This document shows positions 24,744 to 36,968 of a DNA stretch of 64,000 nucleotides, piece after piece (position 1 is the first letter of the stretch; each line of letters starts with the position of its first letter). Under the pieces are notes generated by a model. It ran no database searches. It saw only the letters and a program-made list of their open reading frames with translations, and was not told the origin of the DNA. The position numbers and the translations under genes were made by a program. Source of the DNA: Phallusia mammillata (lineage: Eukaryota; Chordata; Ascidiacea; Phlebobranchia; Ascidiidae); contig QLIY01000144.1 of assembly GCA_003260075.1 (NCBI GenBank), positions 155,493-219,492 of the forward strand, read 5' to 3'.

Positions 24744-27700
24744 TTATTCTCCGTTTAGTGGTCGTACAATGAGGGGAATCTTGTCTTTAGGTTGAACACT
24801 TGCTTTTAACGTAACATCTAGTGGTGGTTTCTAAAAACACAAAATTAATAAACTTACAAACATTCATTAAGTGGAATACTTAAACCAAAAATTAGAAAAT
24901 AAATTCAAAAAAATAATGATTTCTAACTATTTATTGGTTATGCAACAGATTTTTTTACACTTACTGGTGTATCTGGACAAGCATCAAGTTCAAAGTTCAG
25001 TAAAATCTTGGAAATTGCCATTTTCATCTCAATCATGGCAAATCTCATTCCAATACAGTTTCGTGGACCTGCTCCAAATGGTTGAAACACTATTGGGTTG
25101 ATTTTACTCATGTCCTCCATTCTATATGAGGAAAAGTTTTTTTAAAAAAACTAGATGGTCAAGCTGAATTTACTACTCTTTTATTGTAGAATAAAACAAG
25201 TTTTCACTAAGTACCCAGTCTTTACTTATCTAGGTCATTAATAAACAAATTTGTTCTTGTGAAAGTCCTGATTTACAAAAAAAGGAAGTTTAGAAACAAA
25301 AAGTATGCAAACATGGGGCCACATAACCATTGTACACTTAGCGTTTTAGAAAAATGAGGTAAAATGAATAAAAATTGAAATGTTGGGCCTTTAAGACTTA
25401 CTTTAAATTTCCTATCGCTAAAGTGTTTTGTTTACCTTGACAAAGATTGTTTACCTGAACAAAGCTTGGACTTAACAAAGGAAATAAAGGGCAAACCTTG
25501 CATGTAGCCACAGTTGTGTCAGAATATCATTTTGATAAATCCAACTTTGAGGCTTTGCCTTTTGAAATTGCAAGTTCTGGCTTGTACTTTTCAGTTTAGA
25601 CCCAATAACGAACTAGTTCTTGTATTATTAGTTTGAAACTTTTCAAGTCACACCTGTCAGGATTAAACAGTGTTGGATTTTCCCAATATTCCTCATCTCT
25701 ACCAAATGCATAGTTGTGGATTTCTATGTGGCAATCCTTTGGAATTGTGACTCCTTGTATTGTCACCTCTTTTTCACAGTAGCGAGAGTTCCTGTAAAAC
25801 AGCAATTTTTGTTCTGATTCTGGGCCATTTCGAATTTAAAAAAAAAAAAAACTATTTTGGATTTATACTAGACTGATAAAAATACAAGTCATTTGAACAG
25901 GTATCTCACACAACAATTGCTGGGTACAATCTCAGTGTCTCATTGATGGGGGGGGGGGCGTATTTCAAGCTCATAATGGCTTCGTATGTTAGTCCTTCCT
26001 GCAAGTGAAACATTTCATAATCATAAGTTTACAGGAAAGCCAGCAAATTTATGGCACCTTACATGTTTTTCAACAACTTCCTTAACTTCTTGGCGCGCCT
26101 TTTTCTGTGCATCTTTGTAAATTGCAAGATTGTAGATCACAAACAACATTGTATTTCCAGTGGTCTCAAATCCAGCCAAAATCATCTGTATACTGTTTCC
26201 AACAATTTCATTCCTTGTCAAACCTGAAAATGTGTTGAGAGATATAATTTTGCATATGGGCTACATGGAATTTTGAAGATGTAATTTTTGAACTGTTTCT
26301 TTATTCTCTCAAGTATTTTGTGGGTCAATGTACATTTGCATTGCACTTTTATTTGTATTATGTACTTTAGGTTGTAACACTGGGTTGACAATCTTTAATT
26401 GGCAATGGTGACAGCAAAGTAAATATTTTTTTACCTTTTTCAGCTGTTTTGGCTTTTTTTTCAGATATTTTTGCTTTCAACATCAATGTCATCAAATCCG
26501 CTCTCTACAAAATTAGAGTTTTTGCTACTTTACTAACTAAGCTTCACACATTGTTGCCACATTTTGAAAAGTGTTTTCTTACCGATTTATCATAATCTTT
26601 GTTTTTGATCACTGCGTCAACTAGACCAGCAAAATACTTAATGGAATCGGCTGGAAATAAGGAATAGTTAACCAACTCTGCGATTCGCTCCAGAGATGGA
26701 AATAGCACTGTGGAAGACAATAATAAAACTTCGATGTAAATTTTGATTTGCAGAATGGTAAATACTTAATATAGGTATTGACAATTTTCTTACCAAACAT
26801 CCCTAACAAAACTGATCCGACTACTTGAATATCAAAAAGTTTTCTTCCCATTTTTAACATTTGCAATTCTTCTGTTTTTGATTCCTGCCAAACAATAAAC
26901 TATACCAGTGGCCATTGTATAGGCATTATATATAACTAAATGGTTGACTTTTTGCAAAAACAAAATACTATAACAAGTTGTTATATACATTACTACTAAA
27001 CATTAAGACTACATTACCTGTGTATGCATATCAACATTAAACGCTGATGAACAAATAACATCTAGAGAAAGTTTGTGAAGGACACTAAAATAGAAAAGCA
27101 AATATAACAAATGAAACATTTTTTTGTGATAATAACATTTGTTAAACTTACTCTTTGGGTAAAAAAAGTCCCTTATCATTTGTCGATATTTCATTGAGTG
27201 TTTCAACCATTTTGTCGGTGCAATTTTCAACCAGGACAAACATCTCTTTTATCTTTGCAATGGAAAACATTGGAGAAATTGTGGTTCTGAATTAAAAAAA
27301 AAGGTTTTCCTCAATAATTAATTATCTAACATTAAAAGTGTATGTCATCTTATTTGCACTTTTTTAAATGCCTGTTAAAGGTTTTTAACCAAAAAAATGC
27401 TGTTGCCCAAATACCTTATTCGTTTCCAATGGTTTCCCTTTGCGGCTGTCAGAGATGTGTTCATTTCTTTTCCAGCGCATCGAGTAAAAGTGTGCTGAAG
27501 GTTTAGAAAACTAACATCAACATTTTGTACAGTTGTAAAACTTTAAAGGTTAATTTGCCTTTTTATGCAAAGTTTTTAGATTTTTTTAACAATCTGTTTT
27601 TGTTTTGTAAATAAATATAAAAACCATTTTAATATAATTAATTTATAGGAAAAACATCGGAAAAATGATATTTAAACATAACTGTTTTTATGCATATTTT

Positions 27701-28910
27701 ATACAACTTTACCCGTCGGTCTCGAAATATTCCACTTTCCTTTATTTGAATTTGTTTTAGAATCTCTGGGTCATAAATCATCACCCGAATATTAAGTCCG
27801 ACATAATAGCTGCAAAATTATACGTGGTTTTATAATGCTCTGGAACTTAAGTACATGTTTCAATCCTTTTTTAAAAAGGAGTAGTAGTATTGCAACATGT
27901 CATTATAGTTTTTAAATTGTACACGATGATGTTGCTTTTAACTGTAATTGTAAAAGACAAAAAACACAAAATTCTCTTAAACACTGCTGAGCTTTTTAAT
28001 ACATACCCATATATTCTACCATACTTTTCTTTTATTTCCAGAGTTTTTGTGAAATACTGCAACAAAAAATAATAGTTGTTAGAATTGCAATGCATAAAGT
28101 TTAAGCTTTTATCAACCAATGTTTTCTATTTTACCAATCCTATGATATGTTTCATATGAATGATTTAAAAACGTCCAATACATAACAATCAAATTTAAAA
28201 AAAATGTTTTAAAGTTTTCAAAGTTGCAAAGCTTTTTATTTAAACAGAGCTTCCATTTTATTACCAACTGATGTAATTTTACGCTACAGCTTATTTTAAA
28301 GCTAAGTATTGACTTGATGCTCTTACATCTAGTTAATATTATTATAAAGTTCGCCAAGTTTTACCCCATCTGGTTTCTTTCTGTCCTTGATGAGGCTTGC
28401 CAATTTCATAATGCTCATAGGCTCATGTGGAATGTTACACTTTTTCAGAATTTGAAATTGTCTGTTCACGTAGTACCTTGTAAAACAAAAACAAACTTTA
28501 AACAAATGAAAGACTGGATTAGTATGGTAGTTACAGAGATTAATGTTAGCTAACCTGCTGTCATATTTATATTTAAATTGCTCAACCAAATGTTTAACTT
28601 TTTAAATATGTGGCATACCCTTTTTTATTGCACCACATACAGGCAGAAACAAAAAAACGTGTATGTTACCAGAAGAGAGGATCAAATGTTGTCATTTACA
28701 TTGTAAATCACGCTCTAATTGGAGGAGTGCTTCTTTTTGCCAAAAACGCACATTATAAGCATTTAACTTTGCAACTTCAAGTTTTCAAACACCAAAAAAG
28801 CAGAATTAGCTGCAATAACAAATTTGTCTTTTAAATTACCTTGCCACAAGGAAAGCTGTTCCAAGTAGAATCCATGTTTCTAACGACAGAATATCCAAAG
28901 GACTATACAT
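24744..28910 (-). CDS. CYP3-like cytochrome P450 (gene D)
   Basis: The most compact member. Exons: E1 28840-28910 (MYSPLDILSLETWILL), E2 28365-28477, E3 28008-28060, E4 27713-27809, E5 27413-27495 (WKRIR), E6 27152-27287, E7 27018-27087, E8 26793-26885, E9 26582-26706, E10 26434-26506, E11 26066-26226 (AGFETT), E12 25914-26001, E13 25654-25796, E14 24964-25121 ([16 protein letters not shown]), E15 24744-24830 ending PLNGE-stop. In E12 a run of eleven G (25948-25958) stands exactly where gene E has the codons around LTQCIN, so a short segment is unread rather than deleted. E13 is almost identical to E13 of gene E while E1-E5 differ clearly. Predicted ER-anchored monooxygenase of about 505 residues; substrate unknown. 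Confidence 0.9.
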
Positions 28911-30534
28911 TGCTCAACGAGTTAAGACTGCAAAACGCACTAAACGTGAATAAACGTGTTTGATTCAAGCCAGTGTGCAAAGGCACTTCCTGTTTACAAA
29001 CATCGTCATGCCACGTGACCACAAACCATGCGTGTCGAGGTGTCAGAAAATCCAGACATGATTTGTTCGACGTTTAATGACAAAACAGCAATTGCGAACG
29101 AAGCAGGTTTGTTCTAGTCCAATTACTGTAGTTGTTGTTGATTTGCCTTTATGCTACGGTTTGTTTATTTAACTAAAATCATTAAAGCAGCGAGAAACTG
29201 TTGATTTTTTATTTCGTCATTATGATACGAAAATGGAAGCAAAATGTCCTAATGATTGCTTGACACGAGACAAACCCTGAAAGTGTTAAGTAAAAGTTTC
29301 AAGGCTAATGTATATACGTTTATCTTTGAATGACACGAGCAACAAAACCTAAATTAATATAATTTCAAATTTTTGGTCCTATATCTGGTTTGTGATTATT
29401 TAGGTTTTCTTTGAATATTTTGTTTCAACCACAAATCTGTACATGGCCGATAGACTAAGCAGGTATGTTATTAGCCTTTTTTATTCTCAACTGTTGGTGG
29501 TTGCATCTGTCAAGAGTTTTATTAGCTGGTTAAATTAAACTGACAAAAACTTGAGTTGAGTTTATTTCGCCACGCAAAAGCGTAGCAGCACAATTGCGTT
29601 AAAATATTCACTAAGCCGAAAATAGCTGTGCAACGTTCAGTGGAACTTTAATACAGCAGCAGTTGCATTCATGAAAAACATTTGGGGGGGGGGGAAAACT
29701 TGAGTTGAGTTTATTTCGCCATGCAAAAGCGTAGCAGCACAATTGCGTTAAAATATTCACTAAGCCGGAAATAGCTGTGCAACATTCAGTGGAACTTTAA
29801 TACAGCAGCAGTTGCATTCATGAAAAACATTTTTATTTGTTTTTGCTGGTGAAAGTAAAAGCAGCATTGTGTAGTTGTTAGTGCCATAATTAGGTATTTT
29901 ACAACACAAAATTTCACATATAATGACTTGCTTTACTTCATTCAACGCATTATACAACAGATGCCATTAAACAATGCATTTGTAAACATTTTTTTCACAT
30001 TTAATCATAACAGTACTGGTTATTCATAGGTAGCATATTTATAGCCTAAAAAAAGGTTCATACATAATCAATAATTTGCTCACAAACATAATTTAAACAA
30101 AGTGTTATTTACAGTGTAGAACAATGTAAAAACTGATTCTGAAATAAAGCCAAACTGATTTTTCATTTAAAATAAGCAAAACAATCACATATCTGACATT
30201 ATCAAGTATATAGTACAGTTTACAAGTGGTAAATCTTGATGAAACAAAGAAGTTTATTTGGGGGGGGGGCCGTAACAGTACTGGTTATTCATAGGTAGCA
30301 TATTTATAGCCGAAAAAAAGGTTCATACATAATCAATAATTTGCTCAAAAACATAATTTAAAAAAAGTGTTATTTACAGTGTAGAACAATGTAAAAACTG
30401 ATTTTTCATTTAAAACAAGCAAAACAATCACATATCTGACATTATCAAGGATACAGTACAGTTTACAAGTGGTAAATCTTGATGAAACAAAGAAGTTTAT
30501 TTACCACAACATGCAAGAAACTGTCGACAAGGAA
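28911..30534. other. Intergenic region upstream of gene D with two allelic-looking repeats
   Basis: No coding exon seen. Near its left end is the promoter signature at 28984-29020. About 29560-29683 recurs at 29695-29830 around an eleven-G run (29684-29694), and about 30010-30259 recurs at 30270-30500 around a ten-G run (30260-30269). Confidence 0.55.
28984..29020 (-). promoter_or_regulatory. Proximal promoter signature of P450 gene D (ETS, FOX, CRE-like, E-box)
   Basis: Contains CACTTCCTG (ETS-like), TGTTTACAAACA (FOX-like on both strands), CGTCAT and CCACGTGACC within 37 bp, 75-110 bp upstream of the ATG. Almost the same string precedes gene E at 36131-36165, while flanking DNA is diverged. 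Confidence 0.55.
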
Positions 30535-33500
30535 TTAATCTGAAGATTTTAGACGTCTGATTTTAAGTGGGATCTTCTCTTTGGGCTGAACACTTGCTTT
30601 GAAGGTGATATCAATGGGTGGTTTCTAAGAAAAAGTTCAGATGTTGACTGGTTTAAGAAATAATAGTGTAAACACTGTACAGAGAGTTTGAAAGCAGTTT
30701 TATCAAAAAGTAGCTGCCAGAGAGCTTGTGGGGGGGGGGGCGGGTGGTTTCTAAGAAAAAGTTCAGATGTTGGCTGGTTTAAGAAATAATAGTGTAAACA
30801 CTGTACACAGAGTTTGAAAGCAGTTTTATCAAAAAGTAGCTGCCAGAGAGCTTGTGTATGCAGAATACATTTTAGTCGCTGTTGACCTGCGTTAATGATA
30901 ACAGATTGTTAAAACATGTGCACTAAGATGTATTCTGTACACATAAACTCACCAGCAGTTATGTTTTTGTTGAATAATAGTGTGTGTATTGGAAAACTAA
31001 GTATACACACCGATTAAAGAAAGCATATTTTTTCTGCCATGTATTTTAACTTATTTTGTTCTAACACACTTAACAAACAAAATTTTACACAAAGTTAACA
31101 ATTCAAAGCATTTATTGTCACTTACTGGTGTATCTGGACAAGTATCAAGTTCAAAGTTGAGCAGAATCTTGGAAATTGCCATTTTCATCTCAATGAGCGC
31201 AAATCTCTGTCCAATACAGTTTCGTGGACCGGCTCCAAATGGTTGAAACACTATAGGGTCAATTTTACTCATGTCCTCCATTCTGAATTGAAAAAAATAA
31301 AATAAACTTGAGATTTTTTGTTATTTTATTCGGCTTTCTTAGTCTTTTACATTTACCATTAAAACTTAACATTACTCTCTTTTTAAAAGCAAGATTTGAG
31401 AGAATTTTTCAGTGTGTAAAAAACGTTTTCAATTTGTTTTTAGCTGTTAGTATCCAAGATTTTATTAATACTTGTGTTTTATATGTTTTGGTTTATATTA
31501 GACTCATTATAACTAAAGTTTAACACCTGAGTAATGGAAAACTGTGCCTAGCGCTACAAGTTAAAAAAATATTCAAGTCACACCTGTCAGGATTAAACAG
31601 TGTTGGATTTTCCCAGTACTCCTCATCTCTCCCAAATGCATAGTTGTGGATTTCTATGTGGCAATCCTTTGGAATTGTGACTCCTTGTATTGTCACCTCT
31701 TTTTCACAGTAGCGAGAGTTCCTGCGAAAAAAAGTTTTTATTAAAATCTTTATTAAAAAAAAGCCCCAGTTTAACTCTGACTTTGAGTTTAAAGCAGGGA
31801 GTCGAACCGCTTGTCATACAGGTTCAGTTCGGGTTCACTTGGTTTTGTTTTTATGGGTTCGGTTTAGGTTTTTAAAAATGTACATTTTCGGGTTCGGGTT
31901 TGTTCCGGTTTGGGCAAATTATCCGGTCCGAACCGGTTTGCAGTTTTTGAATCGGTTCAAATTTTTATTCGTTTTAGTTTAATTCTACCTATCATTTACC
32001 TGGCCTTACCAAACTCCAAAAGAATTTTGCCCGTGCACTGTTATTTTTGTGTTATCTCGTGTATTCTTCATGTGCTGTTTTGATAAAAATCACAATATAT
32101 TTCAAAATATATTTTTTTTACTGGTTCGGTTTGGTCCAACGCCAAACAAAATATTGGGTTCAACTCCGGTTCGGGTTTTTAGAAAATCGTAATTAGCGGT
32201 TCGGGTTCAATGAAATTAACCGCTCAAACCGGTTCGCGGGTTCGGGTTTGACTCCCTGGTTTAAAGTGTATGTGATCACTATTAGCATACAATTTAACCA
32301 TGTTACTTCTTTTCAGCAGTTACATTCCTGATTGGTTAAACTTGTAACTAAAACATTCGGCAGATTTCAAAAAATATATGTATCTCACATAACAATTGCT
32401 GGGTACAATCTCAGTGTCTCATTGATGCATTGAGTCAAGTATTTTAAGCTCATAATTGCATCGTATGTTAGTCCTTCCTGCCAGGAAAACATTGTGTTAT
32501 AAGTTGGCAACAAAATCAGCAAATTCTTGACACCTTACATGTTTTTCAACAGCTTCTTCGACTTCTTGGCGTGCCTTTTCCTGTACATCTTTGTAAACTG
32601 CAAGATTGTAAATCACAAACAACATTGTATTTCCAGTGGTCTCAAATCCAGCTAAAATCATCAGTATACTGTTTCCAATTATTTCGTTTCTTGTCAGGCC
32701 TGAAACATGTCATACACAAAGTTGTTTTTTTTACTTCATCATCAATAAATCCTTGAAAACTGCAGATTCATTACGTTCTTAAAAGTTTAGACGTCAACAC
32801 AAACTTTAAACATTAAAATTTATTCAGATCCCAACTTATTTACAATTCTTCAGATCCCTGAGCACTATCTGGTTTTGTCTTCCCAAAATAATGTTTGTTA
32901 AAAGAGTTGTATATAATTAAGAATAGTTAAATCATAATAGGCAAGAACCAACAAAACCGGTTCATCAGGATTACAATTTGCCGAGCATTTTGTCACGATT
33001 GAATGGTTTTCTCGACTATCTGCATTTTCTTCAAACAGTATACACAGTAAAATTGCAGTTAACCAACTTATTTTTTAAACAAATGATCGACGGCCATTTG
33101 GGATTTACTAAACCATCCCGATTAACCGGTTTTGTCTGTATTTGGTTTTACCTTTTTCAGATGTTTTAGCTTTTTCTTCTGATATTTTTGCATTTAACAT
33201 CAATCGCATCAGATCGACTCTCTACAGAACACATTTAAACTAAAAACATAGCTTTCCTATATATTTCCATTTAATATATTGTACATTTTTGTTACTGATT
33301 TAATATGCACACCATTTGACCTACTAATATCATTGTTTTTGGAATCAAAAACAAATAGACATATGTTTATGTGAATCAGTATAAAAGTGGGTGATTATTT
33401 ATAGATTCTTAAAAAGCATCAACCCTAACTTCAAAAGTTTTTGTCGACATTCTTACATCATTATATTGTCATATATTTACGGAAGTAGTAAAAAGAAGCA

Positions 33501-36038
33501 GAAAAAACTACCCCCAAGTTTATATCTTACCGATTTATCACAATCTTTGTTTTTTATCACAGCGTCAACCAGACCAGCAAAATATCTAATGGACTCGGCT
33601 GGGAATATTGAATAGTCAAACATTTCTGCAATTCTTTCCACAGAAGGAAATAACACTTAAAACAAATAAAAAGATCAGCTTAGACAAAAATTCCTAACAT
33701 TTAGGAAAACTGGTAGCAATAAAAATACCAATGATTTAGCATGAAACTATGTCTTTACTATAACTTTAGCAATTGTACTTACTGAATAACATAAACATAA
33801 TTGATCCTCCTAATCTAATGTCAAAAAGTTTTCGCCCCATTTTTAACATTTGCGATTCTTCTGTATTGGAATCCTGCACAAACAAACAAGGCCTTGGTAA
33901 TGAAGCAGCATGACAAATAGAACTGTAAGAAGAGCTTAAAGTATTAAGGGTTTAAGTTGAACAAACAGATAGGGCCAGGCCATTACATAAAAAAAATGAA
34001 ATGCATGTCACCTGTGTATGCATATCAACATTGAAAGCTGAGGAACAAATAACATCCAGAGAGAGTTTTCCAAGAACACTAAAGGGAAAAATATGTTACA
34101 TTGTAAATGTGCTAATGTTTTTTCACCAACGTCTGTGTTAAACTTGCTCTTTTGGTAAGAAATGTCCATCATCTTTGTTTGATAGTTCTTTAAGGTTTTC
34201 CACCATTTTATCAGTGCAATGATCTTTAATGCCAAACATCTCTTTCAGCTTTGAAGTAGAAAATACTGGAGAGAGTGAAGTTCTGTGTCCACAAATCTGT
34301 GGTTAAAATGACTTTCCATAGTTTAACACAAAATGAATGCTGAAATTTTTTTTTTTACGAAATTGTTTAATGCTTCATACAATTGATTGTTTTGTTATTC
34401 TTTGTCACCAAACAGTCCGTTAAGATCTGCTGAGCTCAGCCTGTTTGTTGCAAGATTTAACTGCAGGCCTGCTATGCCCATCTTTTTCCAATTCTGAAAA
34501 GTGGTTCCAAAACTCTATTACGTTGTGGCTCAGTACATGCTACAAACTTTTAAAAAATAAAAAGTGCTTTTTTCAACAGTATAAAAGAAAAAAAATATTA
34601 TCTTAGGTCAGTTTTCATTCTAATGCATTCTTGACCCACAGTAGGAACCAATGAAGTAGTGTGTTTGTAGTAAGAAGTGCTTTGTAACTGTTTTTCAGTA
34701 TGCAGAAAAATTATAGCCAGTGACCACACCTGATTCGTTTCCATCGGTCACCCATTGCTGCTGTTAGAGCTGTGTTCATTTCTTTTCCACCGCTTCGACC
34801 AAACGTATGCTAAGATAAGAAAATCAACAATTTATATTCTAATAACTTTAATTAATAAATTGATCACAATATGCCCGTATCAGCCAGCCAGCTTTCCAAA
34901 AAATTTGCTATTCAATCCTAGTGGAGTTAAATTTCCGATTTTAATGTTAGTAAAGTCAAAAACATGACAAGTTAGACTTTTGTTTGCTGTTAAAAGGTCA
35001 CAAACAAACATGTTTTGTGATATCATTCATTTTACCTGTCGATCTCGAAAGATTTCACTTTCCTTCAGTTGAATTTGTTTTAGGATTTGGGGGTCAAGGA
35101 TAGCAACCCGCACACTAAATCCCAAATAAGTCCTATAAAATAGGCATAAAATTGTTTGTAATTCAATCGAACCGACGTGTTGCTAATGTAATAGTTTTAA
35201 AGCAGTGATTTACAACTTTCACATTTAACATAAAAAAAACACATTTCAAAAACATTGTTTGGAAAATCCATTTATTCTCATGGCCCAACAGCTCAGAAGT
35301 TCATGACACAGGTGGTGTTATTATTTTTATATAGTTGTTACCTTTTATTTTCCAAATTCGAAACTGTTATTTTTCAAATTCAAAACACAAAATGATCTAA
35401 ATAATGGACAACTTTTTCATGCATACCCAAATATTGGACCATGTTTTTTCTTTCTTTCAAGAGTGTCCTTAAAAAACTGGAAAAAAAGATTGGGGTTTTA
35501 ACTTTTTTAAATACATTTAACCATTCTTTGGTAACATTTTTCTGCTTGTGTACTTGGTCAAAATGGTAAAGAAAATTACCCAGTCTGGATCCTTCTTAAA
35601 TTTGTTTAGATTTCCCACTTTTAAAATGCTTGGAGGATCATGTGGAATGTTTAACTTCTTGAGAATCCCAAACTGCTTGTTCACGTAGTACCTTGTAAAA
35701 CAATAAAACACATGGCAAACTAAATTGTAAGATTATCACAAAAGAAAAGTGTTAGTGACTGTAAGCATTTTTTACCAATTTTGTGCAACTATTCAAAAAA
35801 TGCAGTTTTTCCACATTATGCTAACTCTTGTGTGAATAAGTTAACACAACAAAATTGTTTTGCAGATTTCCAGGTAAAGGTGAGCTAAATATTTAAACCA
35901 CTTTGAATAAGCGATTTAACAATCGACGGAAAAAAATAAAAGTTTAAAAACCAAAATTTGAGTTTACCTTGCAAATAGGAAAACTGTTCCTAGTAAAATC
36001 CATGTTTCCAACGACAGTACATCCAAAGGACTATACAT
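30535..36038 (-). CDS. CYP3-like cytochrome P450 (gene E), the cleanest complete copy
   Basis: Exons: E1 35967-36038 (MYSPLDVLSLETWILL), E2 35578-35692, E3 35427-35478, E4 35037-35132, E5 34731-34810 (WKRIR), E6 34146-34282, E7 34011-34079, E8 33780-33872, E9 33531-33655, E10 33152-33224, E11 32540-32701 (AGFETT), E12 32387-32478 (ETLR), E13 31584-31722, E14 31122-31283 ([16 protein letters not shown]), E15 30535-30624 ending RRLKSSD-stop. Predicted about 510 residues; I-helix near residue 317, ExxR near 376, heme Cys near 451, matching CYP3 spacing. No exon is cut by a G run; only a copy of the E15 edge recurs after one (30730-30740). A 464-bp hAT-like MITE with target duplication sits in intron 12. 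Function by family: heme-dependent oxidation of lipophilic compounds, using NADPH-P450 reductase. Confidence 0.93.
31795..32258. mobile_element. 464-bp hAT-like MITE in intron 12 of gene E
   Basis: Termini CAGGGAGTCGAACC and GGTTTGACTCCCTG are inverted repeats, with many internal GGTTCGGGTT-type repeats. It is flanked by the perfect 8-bp duplication gtttaaag (31787-31794 and 32259-32266). No coding capacity. Confidence 0.88.
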
Positions 36039-36968
36039 ATTGTCTTAAACGGCAAACCGGCGACTGACAAACCAAATGTGTTTTGTACGCGAAGAAAAAA
36101 CGTGACAGCTTCAAAGCAAAGTGCAAAGCTCACTTCCTGTTTACAAACAACGTCATACCATGTGATCGCCAACGATGCGTGAAATTTTAAAGGTATAATA
36201 GCTAAGTAATTACTTTTTGCTCTTGCGAATTTTCACAATGAACGCATATTTGTCCACAGTTGATTGTTTGCGAATTCACTTCTGGGGTAAATTTCACGTA
36301 TTAAATTGGTTGAATCGATTTTAGTTTGTAGGGTTTAAAAAATTGCTTTTTTTCCCAAACGTTTGTCTTTGACATTGTGTTAAGTGCTGGAAACGTTGTC
36401 TTCGGCAAATTTGTTAACATCGTTGCTATGACGACTGACGAGACATGTGAACAAATTCAATGGATTTATGTTTTATTCTGTTATTAGGTTAAATATAAAA
36501 CCCTGCTGTGGTCGTTAAACCATGGCACATTCTACCTTAACTTAAAACGGCCATTCTGGACTGATCTGCAGTGTCACTACAATTGTTCACTATGCGAAGT
36601 TACAGCAAAAAGTGTATTAAAATGCTAAATTGCGACTGTAAACGATATACAACGTCCATTTTAGAAAATAAAATTCACATAATGTTAAAAAAATATCTTC
36701 ACAGCACAGTAATCACATGAATAAATGCATAACAAGGATAAACAGTTTTTTTGAAAGATAGGAAAATAACATGAAACTAAAAGATGCATTCTTGTCATGT
36801 CTTGGTACTGTCTCCTGTGATTGAATTCACTTTTTTGCTATTCGTGGATGATGTGTGAAACATTAAACCAAGTAAGAGTTCGTGGTTTAGGGCCAAAGAA
36901 CTTAAATGTAACCGATTATCTGTGTAGAATAAGACATAAAACAGATTTTTCTGCCGAAACCCATCCAA
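36039..36968. other. Intergenic region between P450 gene E and the NLR gene
   Basis: Holds the promoter signature of gene E (36131-36165). The rest is AT-rich sequence without a supported exon. No G runs. Confidence 0.55.
36131..36165 (-). promoter_or_regulatory. Proximal promoter signature of P450 gene E
   Basis: CACTTCCTG, TGTTTACAAACA, CGTCAT and CCATGTGAT in the same order and spacing as upstream of gene D, 93-127 bp from the ATG. The E-box core differs (CATGTG rather than CACGTG). FOX and ETS assignment is by motif only. Confidence 0.55.
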
